From positions 114,143 to 178,142 of the forward strand of contig CANRNJ010000007.1 in NCBI GenBank assembly GCA_947631955.1: a stretch of DNA of 64,000 nucleotides, given 5' to 3'. This DNA is from an uncultured Lachnospiraceae bacterium. Its GTDB lineage: Bacteria; Bacillota; Clostridia; Lachnospirales; Lachnospiraceae. The position numbers and the translations under genes were made by a program. Under the pieces are notes generated by a model. The model was not told the DNA's origin and searched no databases. It saw only the letters and a list, made by a program, of their open reading frames with translations. Shown here one piece after another: positions 8,894-18,069 of this stretch; positions within the stretch are counted from its first letter, which is position 1, and each line of letters opens with the position of its first letter.

Positions 8894-9967
8894 TCAATAT
8901 TCATCCGCGCATACCATTATTTTCAGATAATCTTCCGACTTGTCGAGCATGATGCGCAGTCCTTGTTCCAACTGCGGCATCCTCAGCCTGTGCGAGATCA
9001 GCCGCTGCGGCATGAGCCGCCCCTGTTCCAACAGATGCATTGCATATTGCCAGTCCGTACACTCCCGTTCTTCTGGGATGCCAGCCGCAAAAAAGGATGA
9101 GTTCCATGTACCTGTCAGCGAAAGTTGGTTCCTCAAAATCTTCCAATATGTCTGCTTATCCAACGTCATGTCCGTATATGGGTTTCCCACAAGGCAGATC
9201 TTTCCGCCCGCCGCTGCCAGATCCGTCGCCCAAGAAACTGTCTGGTTCCTGCCGACACATTCAAAAAACACATCTGTGCCGTTCCCGTCTGTGCGCCGTT
9301 TCATCCACTCCGGCACATTTTCCTTCCGGCAGTCGCAGAAATTTTCTTCCGGTATCCCCATTTCCAATGCTTTCTTTCGCTGATATTCCTTATTTCCTAT
9401 AAGCAGGACATTCCCTATGCCGTGATCCATAAGAAGCATGGCAAGCAGCATTCCGATTGTCCCCAACCCGCATACTGTAACCGTTTCTTCCTGCGCAATA
9501 GGAACTCTGCGCATGGCATGTACTGCCACCGACAAGGGCTCCAGCATTGCTGCCTGCTCATAGGATATGGCATCAGGAAGCTCCATCAAATTTTTTTGTG
9601 GAACAATCGCATACTCTGCAAAACCACCGTCACGTCTGGAGCCAAGATAACTGTACTGTCTGCACATTTCATGACGCCCCTTTTGACATGCTATGCAGGA
9701 ATGGCATGGAATCAGCGGATATATGCCCACTCGCTTGTGCAGCCATTTTTTGTCCGTCCATTTTCCCGCAGCAATGACCTCCCCGGCAAATTCATGTCCG
9801 GGAATCAGCGGCATTTTATGTGCACCGTCCCGGTAAATCCGCGGAATATCCGATCCGCAGATCCCGGCCGCTTTTATCCGGATCAACGCTTCCGCATCTC
9901 CCGGCTCCGGATCGTGGACATCCTTGTATGTGATTTTTCCGATATCCTGCAGTACCCATGCTTTCAT
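8894..9967 (-). CDS. Zinc alcohol dehydrogenase of the polyol-phosphate type (TarJ/GatD-like)
   Basis: 357 residues. The catalytic zinc Cys and GHE motifs (AGICGSD, IPGHEFAGEV), the four-Cys structural zinc loop (CHSCIACQKGRHEMC) and the Rossmann motif VCGLGTIGML are intact. By context next to a cytidylyltransferase and a pentose-phosphate epimerase it probably reduces ribulose-5-phosphate to ribitol-5-phosphate, or a related ketose phosphate, for CDP-polyol synthesis (inference). Start at ATG 9965-9967 after AAGGAG. It is the last gene of the glycan operon. Confidence 0.8.
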   Translation of the reverse strand: MKAWVLQDIGKITYKDVHDPEPGDAEALIRIKAAGICGSDIPRIYRDGAHKMPLIPGHEFAGEVIAAGKWTDKKWLHKRVGIYPLIPCHSCIACQKGRHEMCRQYSYLGSRRDGGFAEYAIVPQKNLMELPDAISYEQAAMLEPLSVAVHAMRRVPIAQEETVTVCGLGTIGMLLAMLLMDHGIGNVLLIGNKEYQRKKALEMGIPEENFCDCRKENVPEWMKRRTDGNGTDVFFECVGRNQTVSWATDLAAAGGKICLVGNPYTDMTLDKQTYWKILRNQLSLTGTWNSSFFAAGIPEERECTDWQYAMHLLEQGRLMPQRLISHRLRMPQLEQGLRIMLDKSEDYLKIMVCADEY

Positions 9968-10033
9968 GTTTATACTCCTTGCTGCCGTGCTTCGTTTCCA
10001 TGTAAAGCCGGTCGTCTGACCCGGCGCCCCGTA

Positions 10034-10756
10034 TCAGCCCGATCCGCCGCAGTTCACTGCATTGCGGAAGCGTTCCAGATCCTGCGGTGTCGTGATTTTA
10101 AAATTATTTTCATCGCCAGAAACCATTACAATATCCATACCTGCCATTACCGCAGGTTCTGTAGAGCCGTTAATGGCCGCCAGACGTTCCCGCGTCAATG
10201 CCATATTTGCCTGATAATACTTTCTGAAGCGAAACAGCTCCGGTGCCTGTCCCGCAAAAATGCAATCCCTGTCAAGCAATTCTGATACCGTCCTGCTGTC
10301 CCGGCTCAGATATACGGTGTCTTTCATCGGCAGCACAGGCAGTACACCATCATGCCCATTTAGTGCCGCAAAGCAATCCTCAATCTGCCTCTGCGCGAGA
10401 AAAGGGCGGGCCGCATCATGAATGAATACGGTGTCATCATCCGAAATGCCGCCGTCACCCGTCTGGCGCATGATCTCCCTCATTCCGTTTATGACAGATG
10501 CCTGACGGTTAAAACCCGGCATGGCAAACCCCATAACCTTATCAACCGGCACACCAGCCTCAGCAGCGTCTGACAGGATGGATTCCCGCCATACCTCCTC
10601 AGCCACGATCAACGTCCGATCAATAAAAGGCGACTCCGTAAGAGCCGCCAGCGCATAGGAAATCAACATCTTTCCGCCGACAGATATGTATTGTTTTGGT
10701 ATGTCGGAATGCATCCTGCTTCCGACGCCGCCTGATAATAAAATCGCCGTGTTCAT
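10034..10756 (-). CDS. tarI: CTP:polyol-phosphate cytidylyltransferase (TarI/IspD family)
   Basis: 240 residues. The N-terminal nucleotide-binding loop LLSGGVGSRM with downstream IPKQY, and the motif DDTVFIHDAARPF, identify the IspD/TarI fold. IspD itself would normally sit with isoprenoid genes; here the gene lies between a polyol dehydrogenase and a pentose epimerase in a glycan operon, so CDP-ribitol (or another CDP-polyol) is the likely product. Ribosome binding site GAGGAG. The exact polyol is inference. Confidence 0.75.
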   Translation of the reverse strand: MNTAILLSGGVGSRMHSDIPKQYISVGGKMLISYALAALTESPFIDRTLIVAEEVWRESILSDAAEAGVPVDKVMGFAMPGFNRQASVINGMREIMRQTGDGGISDDDTVFIHDAARPFLAQRQIEDCFAALNGHDGVLPVLPMKDTVYLSRDSRTVSELLDRDCIFAGQAPELFRFRKYYQANMALTRERLAAINGSTEPAVMAGMDIVMVSGDENNFKITTPQDLERFRNAVNCGGSG

Positions 10757-10819
10757 AGATTTCTCCTCATCTGCATCATAAAGGCATCATATCCACCGTG
10801 ATATCCGGTCTTTCTGATA

Positions 10820-11482
10820 TCAGAATCTCAGCTCCCTGATATCGGAAATGGTGGCCCCATAAGGCTTGTCCTTGCCAAACAGAAGCGTCGTACCAAGGAC
10901 AAATCCTCTGACACCTTTGGGGGCATATTCCAAAATGCGCTCCGCACTGCAGGCCCCGTCCCAACAGATTTCAAAATCCATATCTTCTTTCAACGCAAGC
11001 AGCTTTGTAATCTTTTTCCCCACATATGGCAGATACATCTGGCCTGCGTTTCCCGGATTGACCGACATCACAAGCACTTTTTTAACAATGCGCAGCATCT
11101 CCATGACCGTTTCCACACTTGTGCCGGGATTGATGGCAATGCCCGGTATCATGCCGGCATTGATGATTTTCTGCAGCGTTGTGGAGGGATGGTACTCCGC
11201 CTCCGGATGAATATAGACCGTATCACCTTTGCGAAGATTCTCCAGAAAAAGCGCGATGGTATTATTTGGATGCTCGACCATAAGGTGAACATCCAATGGC
11301 TTTTTTGTGGCGCCTGCTATGTAGCGCATGTCATTTAGGGACATGGCAAAATTCGGCACATAACGCCCATCCATGATATCGATATGGAAGGAATCGATGC
11401 CGCCTTCGTCTAGGTTTTTTACCTCGGTCTCCAAATGGGCGTAATTGGCGCACATCATGGAGGCGGTTAATTCAAAGTTCAT
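10820..11482 (-). CDS. Ribulose-phosphate 3-epimerase-like protein
   Basis: 220 residues of the pentose-5-phosphate 3-epimerase TIM-barrel family: ASMMCAN at strand 1, FHIDIMDG and DVHLMVE with the expected His and Asp ligands, and GIAINPGTS. The second catalytic Asp region reads ICWDGACS where housekeeping enzymes have VDGGV, so it is a divergent paralogue. It precedes the cytidylyltransferase and dehydrogenase and could supply the ketopentose phosphate for the CDP-polyol. Whether it is a true D-ribulose/D-xylulose epimerase is uncertain. Confidence 0.75.
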   Translation of the reverse strand: MNFELTASMMCANYAHLETEVKNLDEGGIDSFHIDIMDGRYVPNFAMSLNDMRYIAGATKKPLDVHLMVEHPNNTIALFLENLRKGDTVYIHPEAEYHPSTTLQKIINAGMIPGIAINPGTSVETVMEMLRIVKKVLVMSVNPGNAGQMYLPYVGKKITKLLALKEDMDFEICWDGACSAERILEYAPKGVRGFVLGTTLLFGKDKPYGATISDIRELRF

Positions 11483-11567
11483 CTTTGTATTTCACCATTA
11501 CCTCTCTTTGGCGATTAGGAAAAGTATGTCTATTCTTCACCGCACTTTACATCAAAATGCATTTAAA

Positions 11568-12659
11568 CTATGTCAGAAGTCTGCATCCGGCATGAACAAT
11601 ATTTAACTTGTCCTTATTTATCATAAAATAAAGTGTTTCCAATGTTTCACCTATATAACCAATATATCTGTCCTTTCTCTCGCTCCCTTTCGGCACACTT
11701 AATTCTTCCGTCCTTCCAAGGATTGGAAACAACCAGTTACAGTAATCCCGCAACACACTCTTTTTTGCTAACACTACATTATAGTTGTATAAATATTGTT
11801 GTTGAAAAACTTTCCCCAATGCCTGTGCATACGATGGCTGTAATTCTTCAAGTGCCTGCACTAAGGCTTTCCAATCTGTATCTTTTATGTATCGCTTGTG
11901 ATGGACATGAATATTGGGTTCATACATTAAAGGATAAGGCAGAACTACATCGACATCGTTATCTATCAATCGAAGGAAATCGTCTCCCGTAAAATCAAAT
12001 ACCCTTCTATACTGACATAGTCCGTAATATTGCTTTGTCTCATTATCCTCCGTACTGCTTGCCATAAGCTTGTTTTTCCACATCCAATATAACGCCGTCA
12101 GCTCACAGTAATTACCATTTTTTCCTGAAATATTCTGTCCGGTATTATCCGCAATATCTGCAATCCGTACATTACAGCAATCTGTACCGGCCTGAACCGG
12201 AAAGATATATTCGGGAAATGTGCATGAGCGGCTTAACGGCCTGTCTACATGTGATTTTGCCATGTAAAGCCTGACAAACGGCATATGACAACCCACAGGA
12301 AGAGCTACAAGCGGCAGAAAGCATCCCTGTTTTGCATGAAACAAAGCCATTAACTGCGCCCAACGTTCAAAAGTAAGCCGACTGTAATTGCAAAGGCCGT
12401 AATTTTCAAGTATTTCCTCTATTTCCGAATGAAACTGTTCCGGAGTAGCAATAAGAATTTCTGTTTTTTGCTTTTCCTCCAAAGAAATATCCTGTGCAAA
12501 AGTTGTAATTTCTTTGACTGGACGGTCACCAAGAAAAAAGGTGTTCCCTGCCATACTTGTCACAAGAAAACAAGAAATCCTGCGTTTCGGATATAAAGCT
12601 TTTATCGCTTCATATGTGCTGAGTGCATAACCTTGCGCACCATAAATTACAAGATCCAT
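11568..12659 (-). CDS. DUF4422 glycosyltransferase with N-terminal Rossmann module
   Basis: 363 residues. Residues 1-100 form a PglD-N-like Rossmann unit (VIYGAQGYALSTYE ... EILIATPEQF). The rest matches DUF4422, a capsule-associated glycosyltransferase family: NYCELTALYWMWKN, then YYGLCQYRRVFDF and the DVDVVLPYPL acidic segment. It should transfer a sugar to the growing polymer or its linker in the cytosol. The donor is unknown. Starts 28 bases after the upstream TagF-like gene. Confidence 0.75.
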   Translation of the reverse strand: MDLVIYGAQGYALSTYEAIKALYPKRRISCFLVTSMAGNTFFLGDRPVKEITTFAQDISLEEKQKTEILIATPEQFHSEIEEILENYGLCNYSRLTFERWAQLMALFHAKQGCFLPLVALPVGCHMPFVRLYMAKSHVDRPLSRSCTFPEYIFPVQAGTDCCNVRIADIADNTGQNISGKNGNYCELTALYWMWKNKLMASSTEDNETKQYYGLCQYRRVFDFTGDDFLRLIDNDVDVVLPYPLMYEPNIHVHHKRYIKDTDWKALVQALEELQPSYAQALGKVFQQQYLYNYNVVLAKKSVLRDYCNWLFPILGRTEELSVPKGSERKDRYIGYIGETLETLYFMINKDKLNIVHAGCRLLT

Positions 12660-12687
12660 AAGTAATTCCTCGTACAGTATATCTCTC

Positions 12688-14211
12688 TCATTTTAAATTC
12701 TGCAGTTCTACAACAAAATCATCCAACCGCCATATTTTGCGTTCATCAAGATAATATTCGTAAACCAGCTTTTTTTTGATTTCAAAATAGTACGGTTCTG
12801 TCATGATAACAATCGCATCAAATTCCAAATTTATAATTTGATTTGGTGCCTCAACTTGTATACCATAATAATCGGAACCCCACTTTTTGCTGTCTGAATC
12901 AACCACCGACACTACTGTAAACCTTGCATCGGTTCCCCACCTTTGTTTTTCCATGTAGTAACTGCATATTGTCCCAGTGCCATACAAAATTACTTTAATA
13001 TCATGTCCCGCTTCGCATAATCCGTTTGCAATATCATCCACGATACGCTGCCCACAGGCTCCATCGCATAATGGAAAATTTTCTTTCACGGCCGCTTCCA
13101 ATTCGTGAATCTGCATATTTTCCCCTTGAACGAAAGCATCCAGAAAATCCTCTATATCCTTACAATAACTTCCCTGATAAAAGTTTCTTACTACGTTTTC
13201 AACCGCAGCAACCATCGGCTCCGAATAATCAGAATTTTTCATTAAAAGTACTGGTACAGACAACATAGCAGCCTCTATCATAACTGCGCTTCTGTCTATC
13301 ACAATTGCATCTGCATGATAAAGGGAAGGTCTATAATCGTCGTCCGTGTCAATATAAACGTTTTCTTTTTCGGATAATACAGCAAGCAGCTTTTCTATCT
13401 GCTGCATTAGCGTATCGTCTCCCTGAACATCAGAAGTCACTACACCTTTTAACATTTTGGGATGCGCTAAGACCACAAAAAACAAATTCTGATATTTATC
13501 AATTTTGAGTGCAAAATCAATATATTCTCTAACATACGGCGTAATTTGATACAATTTTTCATTTTCTCTCACCTTTTTAGGAAAATGTATTTTCCATACG
13601 ACAAGTTTTCTGTTCTTGATCCGTTCCGTAATCTCTCCCTTTACAGGCATCTTGTCTTTATTGCAGATTGCGTCAAACTTAGGTGAGCCACAAACTCTTA
13701 CCGCCTCTCTATTGCGGCAATATTTATCATATTCTTTTTTTATTCCATCACAGCTTGTATAGATTCTCCATGCATTTTCCACAACGAAACTATTAAAATG
13801 ATCCTTTTTTGAAAGTTCCGTATCTGAGATTTCAATACCATAAGGCACATACACAACACGCGTACCACGATATCTGAACTGTATGGATAAAGTATCCGGT
13901 GTGTGAGTCGCTGCATCATAGGGAAACTGTATAAAAACAACATGCGGACAATATGTTTTAAAATCCAAGCTCTCATATTCGCAGTAGTTAAAATGATTTT
14001 TTTCCAAAAATTCGCGTGCGCCTTTCATATGTGAAGTTTCAACCGTAGTTTCTTCTATTAATGCCAAACGCACTTCAAATCTTTGATCCTTTAAACAACA
14101 TCTGTAGACACTGTCAAGTGAACTCCAGACTGTCCCTGCCTGAAACATGAATAAAATCTGAATTTTTTGATCATTGACATATTGTCTATAATTTGTAGTA
14201 AGTGTCTGCAA
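12688..14211 (-). CDS. CDP-glycerol/ribitol phosphotransferase-like protein with C-terminal Rossmann module
   Basis: 507 residues. The first ~390 residues resemble TagB/TagF-type polyol-phosphate transferases, with HADAIVIDRSAVMIEAA in place of the classical TDYSS segment and VLAHPKM for the conserved His. Residues about 405-500 form another PglD-N-like unit (VILYGTGTICSYY, AIVIMTEPYYFEI). With CDP-polyol genes downstream it probably moves polyol phosphate onto a lipid-linked glycan at the inner membrane face. No membrane segment is seen. Confidence 0.72.
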   Translation of the reverse strand: MQTLTTNYRQYVNDQKIQILFMFQAGTVWSSLDSVYRCCLKDQRFEVRLALIEETTVETSHMKGAREFLEKNHFNYCEYESLDFKTYCPHVVFIQFPYDAATHTPDTLSIQFRYRGTRVVYVPYGIEISDTELSKKDHFNSFVVENAWRIYTSCDGIKKEYDKYCRNREAVRVCGSPKFDAICNKDKMPVKGEITERIKNRKLVVWKIHFPKKVRENEKLYQITPYVREYIDFALKIDKYQNLFFVVLAHPKMLKGVVTSDVQGDDTLMQQIEKLLAVLSEKENVYIDTDDDYRPSLYHADAIVIDRSAVMIEAAMLSVPVLLMKNSDYSEPMVAAVENVVRNFYQGSYCKDIEDFLDAFVQGENMQIHELEAAVKENFPLCDGACGQRIVDDIANGLCEAGHDIKVILYGTGTICSYYMEKQRWGTDARFTVVSVVDSDSKKWGSDYYGIQVEAPNQIINLEFDAIVIMTEPYYFEIKKKLVYEYYLDERKIWRLDDFVVELQNLK

Positions 14212-14215
14212 AAAA

Positions 14216-14785
14216 TCAACATCCTTTCATACCTGAAAGTATAAACATCATCATATGATTCAAAACAAGATGAACATCCTCTATAATCTGCATATTATCA
14301 ATATTCACATGTATATTGTGTTTAGCTAATTCTTTCAGTTTTCCTCCGCTATAACCTGTAAATGCTATCGTAATTGCCCCCAACTCATTTGCATACTCAA
14401 ATGCCCGAATCACATTCTCGGAATTACCACTGCCCGATATACCAATGAGAATATCTCCTGCTTTCAATTTATTTTTCAATGGAACAACAAATATGTCGTC
14501 ATATCCTATATCATTAGCAATAGCCATCATCATAGGGACGTTATCGCTTAGACATTCGATATCATATTTCACCTTTTGTTCATAACTTATTCCTTTGTTG
14601 AAATCACATTCAAGATGCGCTGCAGTTGAGGCACTTCCACCGTTCCCACAGATAAAAATTCTCTGTTTACGCAATCTTGCATTCTCCAACACATTCATAA
14701 CTGTACTTATTTTTTCACTGTCTAAAGTATCTAGTACTCTTTTTTCCATTTCTATGTACTGACCAATCTGTTCCCGATAATCCAT
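14216..14785 (-). CDS. gmhA: Sedoheptulose-7-phosphate isomerase
   Basis: 189 residues, normal for GmhA. The SIS domain shows CGNGGSASTAAHLECDF with the active-site region, SGSGNSENVI for phosphate binding, and the C-terminal EDVHLVLNHMM with the catalytic Glu and His. It converts sedoheptulose-7-phosphate to D-glycero-D-manno-heptose-7-phosphate, the first step of activated heptose synthesis. It sits five bases after the HddC-GmhB fusion and belongs with HddA at 17080. Confidence 0.9.
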   Translation of the reverse strand: MDYREQIGQYIEMEKRVLDTLDSEKISTVMNVLENARLRKQRIFICGNGGSASTAAHLECDFNKGISYEQKVKYDIECLSDNVPMMMAIANDIGYDDIFVVPLKNKLKAGDILIGISGSGNSENVIRAFEYANELGAITIAFTGYSGGKLKELAKHNIHVNIDNMQIIEDVHLVLNHMMMFILSGMKGC

Positions 14786-14790
14786 GTCGT

Positions 14791-16113
14791 TTATGCGCCT
14801 CCGTAAGCATGAATAATAATCGATACTGCCTCTGTTAAATTCTTTGCCTCATAGTCTGGTGTTACATTGTATTTGCCGTCATTTCCCGCTTGTCCTGTTT
14901 TCAAAAGTATCGTCTGTGCACCGACATTTTTCCCTAATTGCATATCCACCGTCGTATCTCCGACCACCCACGATTTCGCTAAATCAATATGATATGTTTC
15001 CACCAATTGTTCAATCAGTCCGGTGGATGGTTTTCTACAATTGCATGGTATCTTATATAGAGGATTCTCTCCCTTATATCCTTTATCTGGATGGTGCGGG
15101 CAAAAGACAATATCGTCTAAATATGCGCCATTTCTTCCCAAAAGCGTTTGTAACTTTCGGTGTATTCTGTATACTTCGTCTACATCACACAATCCGCGTG
15201 CCACAACAGGCTGATTCGTTACGCAGAATGCCAAATATCCTGAACGGTTAATTTCTCTAACAGCAGAAGCCGCATCACATTCCAATTCCAACTCGTCTGC
15301 ATTGCTTATTAAACCCCTGTATTGATTGAGCGTGCCATCTCTATCGAAAAAAATCGCTTTCTGTTTTTTATTCAGACATTTATCATCCCACAATCCTTTT
15401 CTTTGTTCCTCACAGCAACTCTGAAATCTTTCTGGGGTTCCCGCATCTTTAACATATTCTGAAGTTTTATAGCCGAATACCCTTCCCGTCTTTATCAGAG
15501 GACATAATATATCTTTTTCAAAGTCTTTTCTGACAGCTTTATCAAAAGAGCAGAGTATTTCGCTGTCTATGATATATATCCCTGCATTTACCAAATTATC
15601 ATACCAATCCTGACGAACACTGTTTTTTGGATCAATACCGATTACCTGATACAAAGAATTCACAAGTACTAAATCAGAATCATACGGATGTGCATTCGGA
15701 TGTATCAGGCAAGTCACCAGAGCGTTTCTTTGTTCATGAAAAGCAATCATCCTGTCCCAATCTATTTTTATCATCACATCTCCAAATATCAAGATAATAT
15801 CTTTTGGATCTGTAAAACCTTTAATAAAATATAACGCCCCGGCCGATCCTAATGGCTTATCTTCTCTGATATATGAAATATTCGCCCCATACTTTGTACC
15901 ATCACCAAAATACGCCTCAATTTTTTCTCCTAAATAACCTGTGATTATGCAAATATCCCGAATTCCATGTGTGAGTAGGTTTTCTATCTGCCATTGCAGC
16001 ATTGGCTTTCCATTTATTAAAAGCATAGGCTTAGGAATTTTATTCAATGTCAGCGATTTCATGCGCGTACCTTTTCCGCCCGCTTGAATGACTGCAAGAT
16101 ATTCTTTTCCCAA
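14791..16113 (-). CDS. Fused heptose-1-phosphate guanylyltransferase and heptose-bisphosphate phosphatase
   Basis: 440 residues in two parts. Residues 1-235 are a sugar-1-phosphate nucleotidyltransferase (IQAGGKGTRM, KPMLLINGKPMLQWQI, IILIFGDVMI) of the HddC type. Residues 248-435 are a GmhB-type HAD phosphatase (FFDRDGTLN, TNQPVVARG, a CPHHPD...CNCRKP zinc loop, VVGDTTVDM). Together they turn heptose-1,7-bisphosphate into NDP-heptose, probably GDP-heptose because the partner kinase is HddA-like. In Gram-negative bacteria these are usually separate genes. Fusion is continuous in frame. Confidence 0.85.
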   Translation of the reverse strand: MGKEYLAVIQAGGKGTRMKSLTLNKIPKPMLLINGKPMLQWQIENLLTHGIRDICIITGYLGEKIEAYFGDGTKYGANISYIREDKPLGSAGALYFIKGFTDPKDIILIFGDVMIKIDWDRMIAFHEQRNALVTCLIHPNAHPYDSDLVLVNSLYQVIGIDPKNSVRQDWYDNLVNAGIYIIDSEILCSFDKAVRKDFEKDILCPLIKTGRVFGYKTSEYVKDAGTPERFQSCCEEQRKGLWDDKCLNKKQKAIFFDRDGTLNQYRGLISNADELELECDAASAVREINRSGYLAFCVTNQPVVARGLCDVDEVYRIHRKLQTLLGRNGAYLDDIVFCPHHPDKGYKGENPLYKIPCNCRKPSTGLIEQLVETYHIDLAKSWVVGDTTVDMQLGKNVGAQTILLKTGQAGNDGKYNVTPDYEAKNLTEAVSIIIHAYGGA

Positions 16114-16131
16114 TCCGAACTCCTCATTTCT

Positions 16132-17067
16132 TTATAAATTTTGCCTTATTGTTTTCCTTACCGCTTCATCCGAAGAATATTCCGCTCTCCAACCACTACT
16201 GTGAATCTTATCCATACAATACTGAAATTTAGGAACATCTCCCTTCCAACCACTTTTACCGCCAGAATAAATGTATTTCACATGTTTCAACCCCATTTCC
16301 TCGCATACAATATCTGCAATTGTTTTAACGCTGGTTGTACCTTCTGTGCCTACATTGTATAAAGTGATTCCCGGATCACTCACATCCATATATCTCATGA
16401 TAGCTTTTACCAAATCAAGCACATACATATACGGTTTCGTCTGATTCCCATCTCCTAATATGGTAAGTTGTTCAGGATTGTCTTTTAGGCGATGTATAAA
16501 ATCAAATATTACACCATGCGTAAGCCTTGGTCCGATCACATTTGGGAATCTGAATACCAAGACATTCATCTCATTCATATACGAAAAGGCGCTGATCAGT
16601 GCCTCACTCCCAAGTTTAGCCGCTCCATAGTAAGAGATCGGTGATAAATTGGACGTATTTTCATCCAACACTGTATCTCCTTTATCTCCGTATACGGCAG
16701 ACGTAGATGCAAAAAACAACTTTTTCACCCCATATTTTCTCATACAATCCAAAACCTGAAATGTTGTTGTATAAGTATTCCTATATTCTACCTCCGGATC
16801 AGAAGCACTCGCTTGAATATCCGAATTGGCAGCCAGATGAAAAACACATTCCGGATGCTCTTTCTCAAAAATTGCAGACAAAGAATCAGCGGAAGATGCA
16901 TCTGCATCATATAATCGAAACAACGGATTTTTTTTCAAATGTGCTACATTTTCCCGCGTCCCTAGGGAAAAGTTATCGACACATACAACCGTATTCCCAT
17001 TACGAATCAAAGCATCACACAAATGACTGCCAATAAATCCCGCGCCGCCTACTACTATCGCTTTCAT
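16132..17067 (-). CDS. NAD-dependent sugar epimerase/dehydratase
   Basis: 311 residues of the extended SDR family. The cofactor motif GGAGFIGSHLCDAL, the catalytic Ser-Thr region STSAVYGD and the YYGAAKLG active-site Tyr-Lys are intact; the C-terminal domain is the GalE/RmlB type. Placed between the heptose kinase and the guanylyltransferase, it most likely modifies the NDP-heptose (epimerisation or dehydration). The exact reaction cannot be read from sequence. Confidence 0.85.
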   Translation of the reverse strand: MKAIVVGGAGFIGSHLCDALIRNGNTVVCVDNFSLGTRENVAHLKKNPLFRLYDADASSADSLSAIFEKEHPECVFHLAANSDIQASASDPEVEYRNTYTTTFQVLDCMRKYGVKKLFFASTSAVYGDKGDTVLDENTSNLSPISYYGAAKLGSEALISAFSYMNEMNVLVFRFPNVIGPRLTHGVIFDFIHRLKDNPEQLTILGDGNQTKPYMYVLDLVKAIMRYMDVSDPGITLYNVGTEGTTSVKTIADIVCEEMGLKHVKYIYSGGKSGWKGDVPKFQYCMDKIHSSGWRAEYSSDEAVRKTIRQNL

Positions 17068-17079
17068 TACAATTGCTCC

Positions 17080-18063
17080 TTACCAATATTTGTCGCCAAT
17101 ATGAACTACCGACGTTCCATCATGTTCAAACTTAAAAGGGAATCGTTTGAGTCCCAGAGCTTCCTCTAATTTTTTCTGTTTATACCTTTCGCAGTAAAAA
17201 AGCAAAAAACCTCCACCTCCTGCTCCAAGAAGTTTACCTCCTGAAGCGCCATGCTCAATCGCACACTCATAGAATTCATTTATTTTTAAATTCGTCACTC
17301 CACTGGCCAATTCTCGTTTGCGAATCCATCCTTCATGCAGAATTTTCCCAAAATCTGACAACTCATTCTGTTCCAACGCGGCCTTCATATCCCGTGCAAG
17401 CCTGCACATTTGAAGAAGATTTTCCGTTTTATCTTTTGCGGATATATTTTTCTTTTGTTCCGCTAATATAGTGTTAGCATCATGAGTAAGTCCTGTATAA
17501 AACATAATCAGGTTCTCCTGCAAAGCTTCCTTCGTTTCATAGTCCATAATCACAGGCGACACCGTAACCGATTCATCCTGATGAAATTCTATAAAATTTA
17601 GTCCACCGCAGGCAGCCGCATATTGATCCTGTTTCCCAATCGGATTCCCCAACTCTTCAATTTCTACATGGCACGCCTTCGCCGCTATACTCTCTTTGGA
17701 AACATATTTTCCCAAATAACAATTTAATGTATGTAAAAGACCAACCGTGAAAGAAGATGACGAACCTAACCCTGTACCGCTCGGCACATCCGCCGTACTA
17801 CTAATCTCCACGCCGCTGATATTCATATCTGTCAATACCTGCCGATAAATTGAATGTTTCACTTCCCGCACATCATCAACAATCTCAATGCCAGAATATC
17901 GCAACGCCGTTTTCGTTTCATCAAAATAAGGGTGGATCGTCAGATACATATATCTGTTAATAGAAGCACTCACAACGCAGCCGCCATATTCCCTGTAAAA
18001 GGCTGCCATATCACTTCCGCCTCCGCAAAAACTGATTCTAAACGGCGTTTTGGTAATAATCAT
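17080..18063 (-). CDS. hddA: D-glycero-D-manno-heptose-7-phosphate kinase
   Basis: 327 residues, GHMP kinase family. It starts MIITKTPFRISFCGGGSD, typical of HddA, has the GHMP ATP loop DVPSGTGLGSSSSFTVG and the C-terminal ASGGKLLGAGGGGFLLF. It phosphorylates heptose-7-phosphate at C1 (alpha route to GDP-heptose). A frameshifted copy of its first ~25 codons lies at 19261-19350. The start overlaps nothing and follows the FkbM gene by six bases. Confidence 0.9.
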   Translation of the reverse strand: MIITKTPFRISFCGGGSDMAAFYREYGGCVVSASINRYMYLTIHPYFDETKTALRYSGIEIVDDVREVKHSIYRQVLTDMNISGVEISSTADVPSGTGLGSSSSFTVGLLHTLNCYLGKYVSKESIAAKACHVEIEELGNPIGKQDQYAAACGGLNFIEFHQDESVTVSPVIMDYETKEALQENLIMFYTGLTHDANTILAEQKKNISAKDKTENLLQMCRLARDMKAALEQNELSDFGKILHEGWIRKRELASGVTNLKINEFYECAIEHGASGGKLLGAGGGGFLLFYCERYKQKKLEEALGLKRFPFKFEHDGTSVVHIGDKYW

Positions 18064-18069
18064 TTTCTA

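Noticed and set aside
9125..10285. 386-codon plus frame opposite the dehydrogenase and cytidylyltransferase genes
   Set aside because: Antisense shadow spanning two real genes.
10034..10756. Housekeeping ispD of isoprenoid synthesis
   Set aside because: Neighbouring polyol dehydrogenase, pentose epimerase and polyol-phosphate transferase genes argue for CDP-polyol synthesis, although the fold alone cannot decide.
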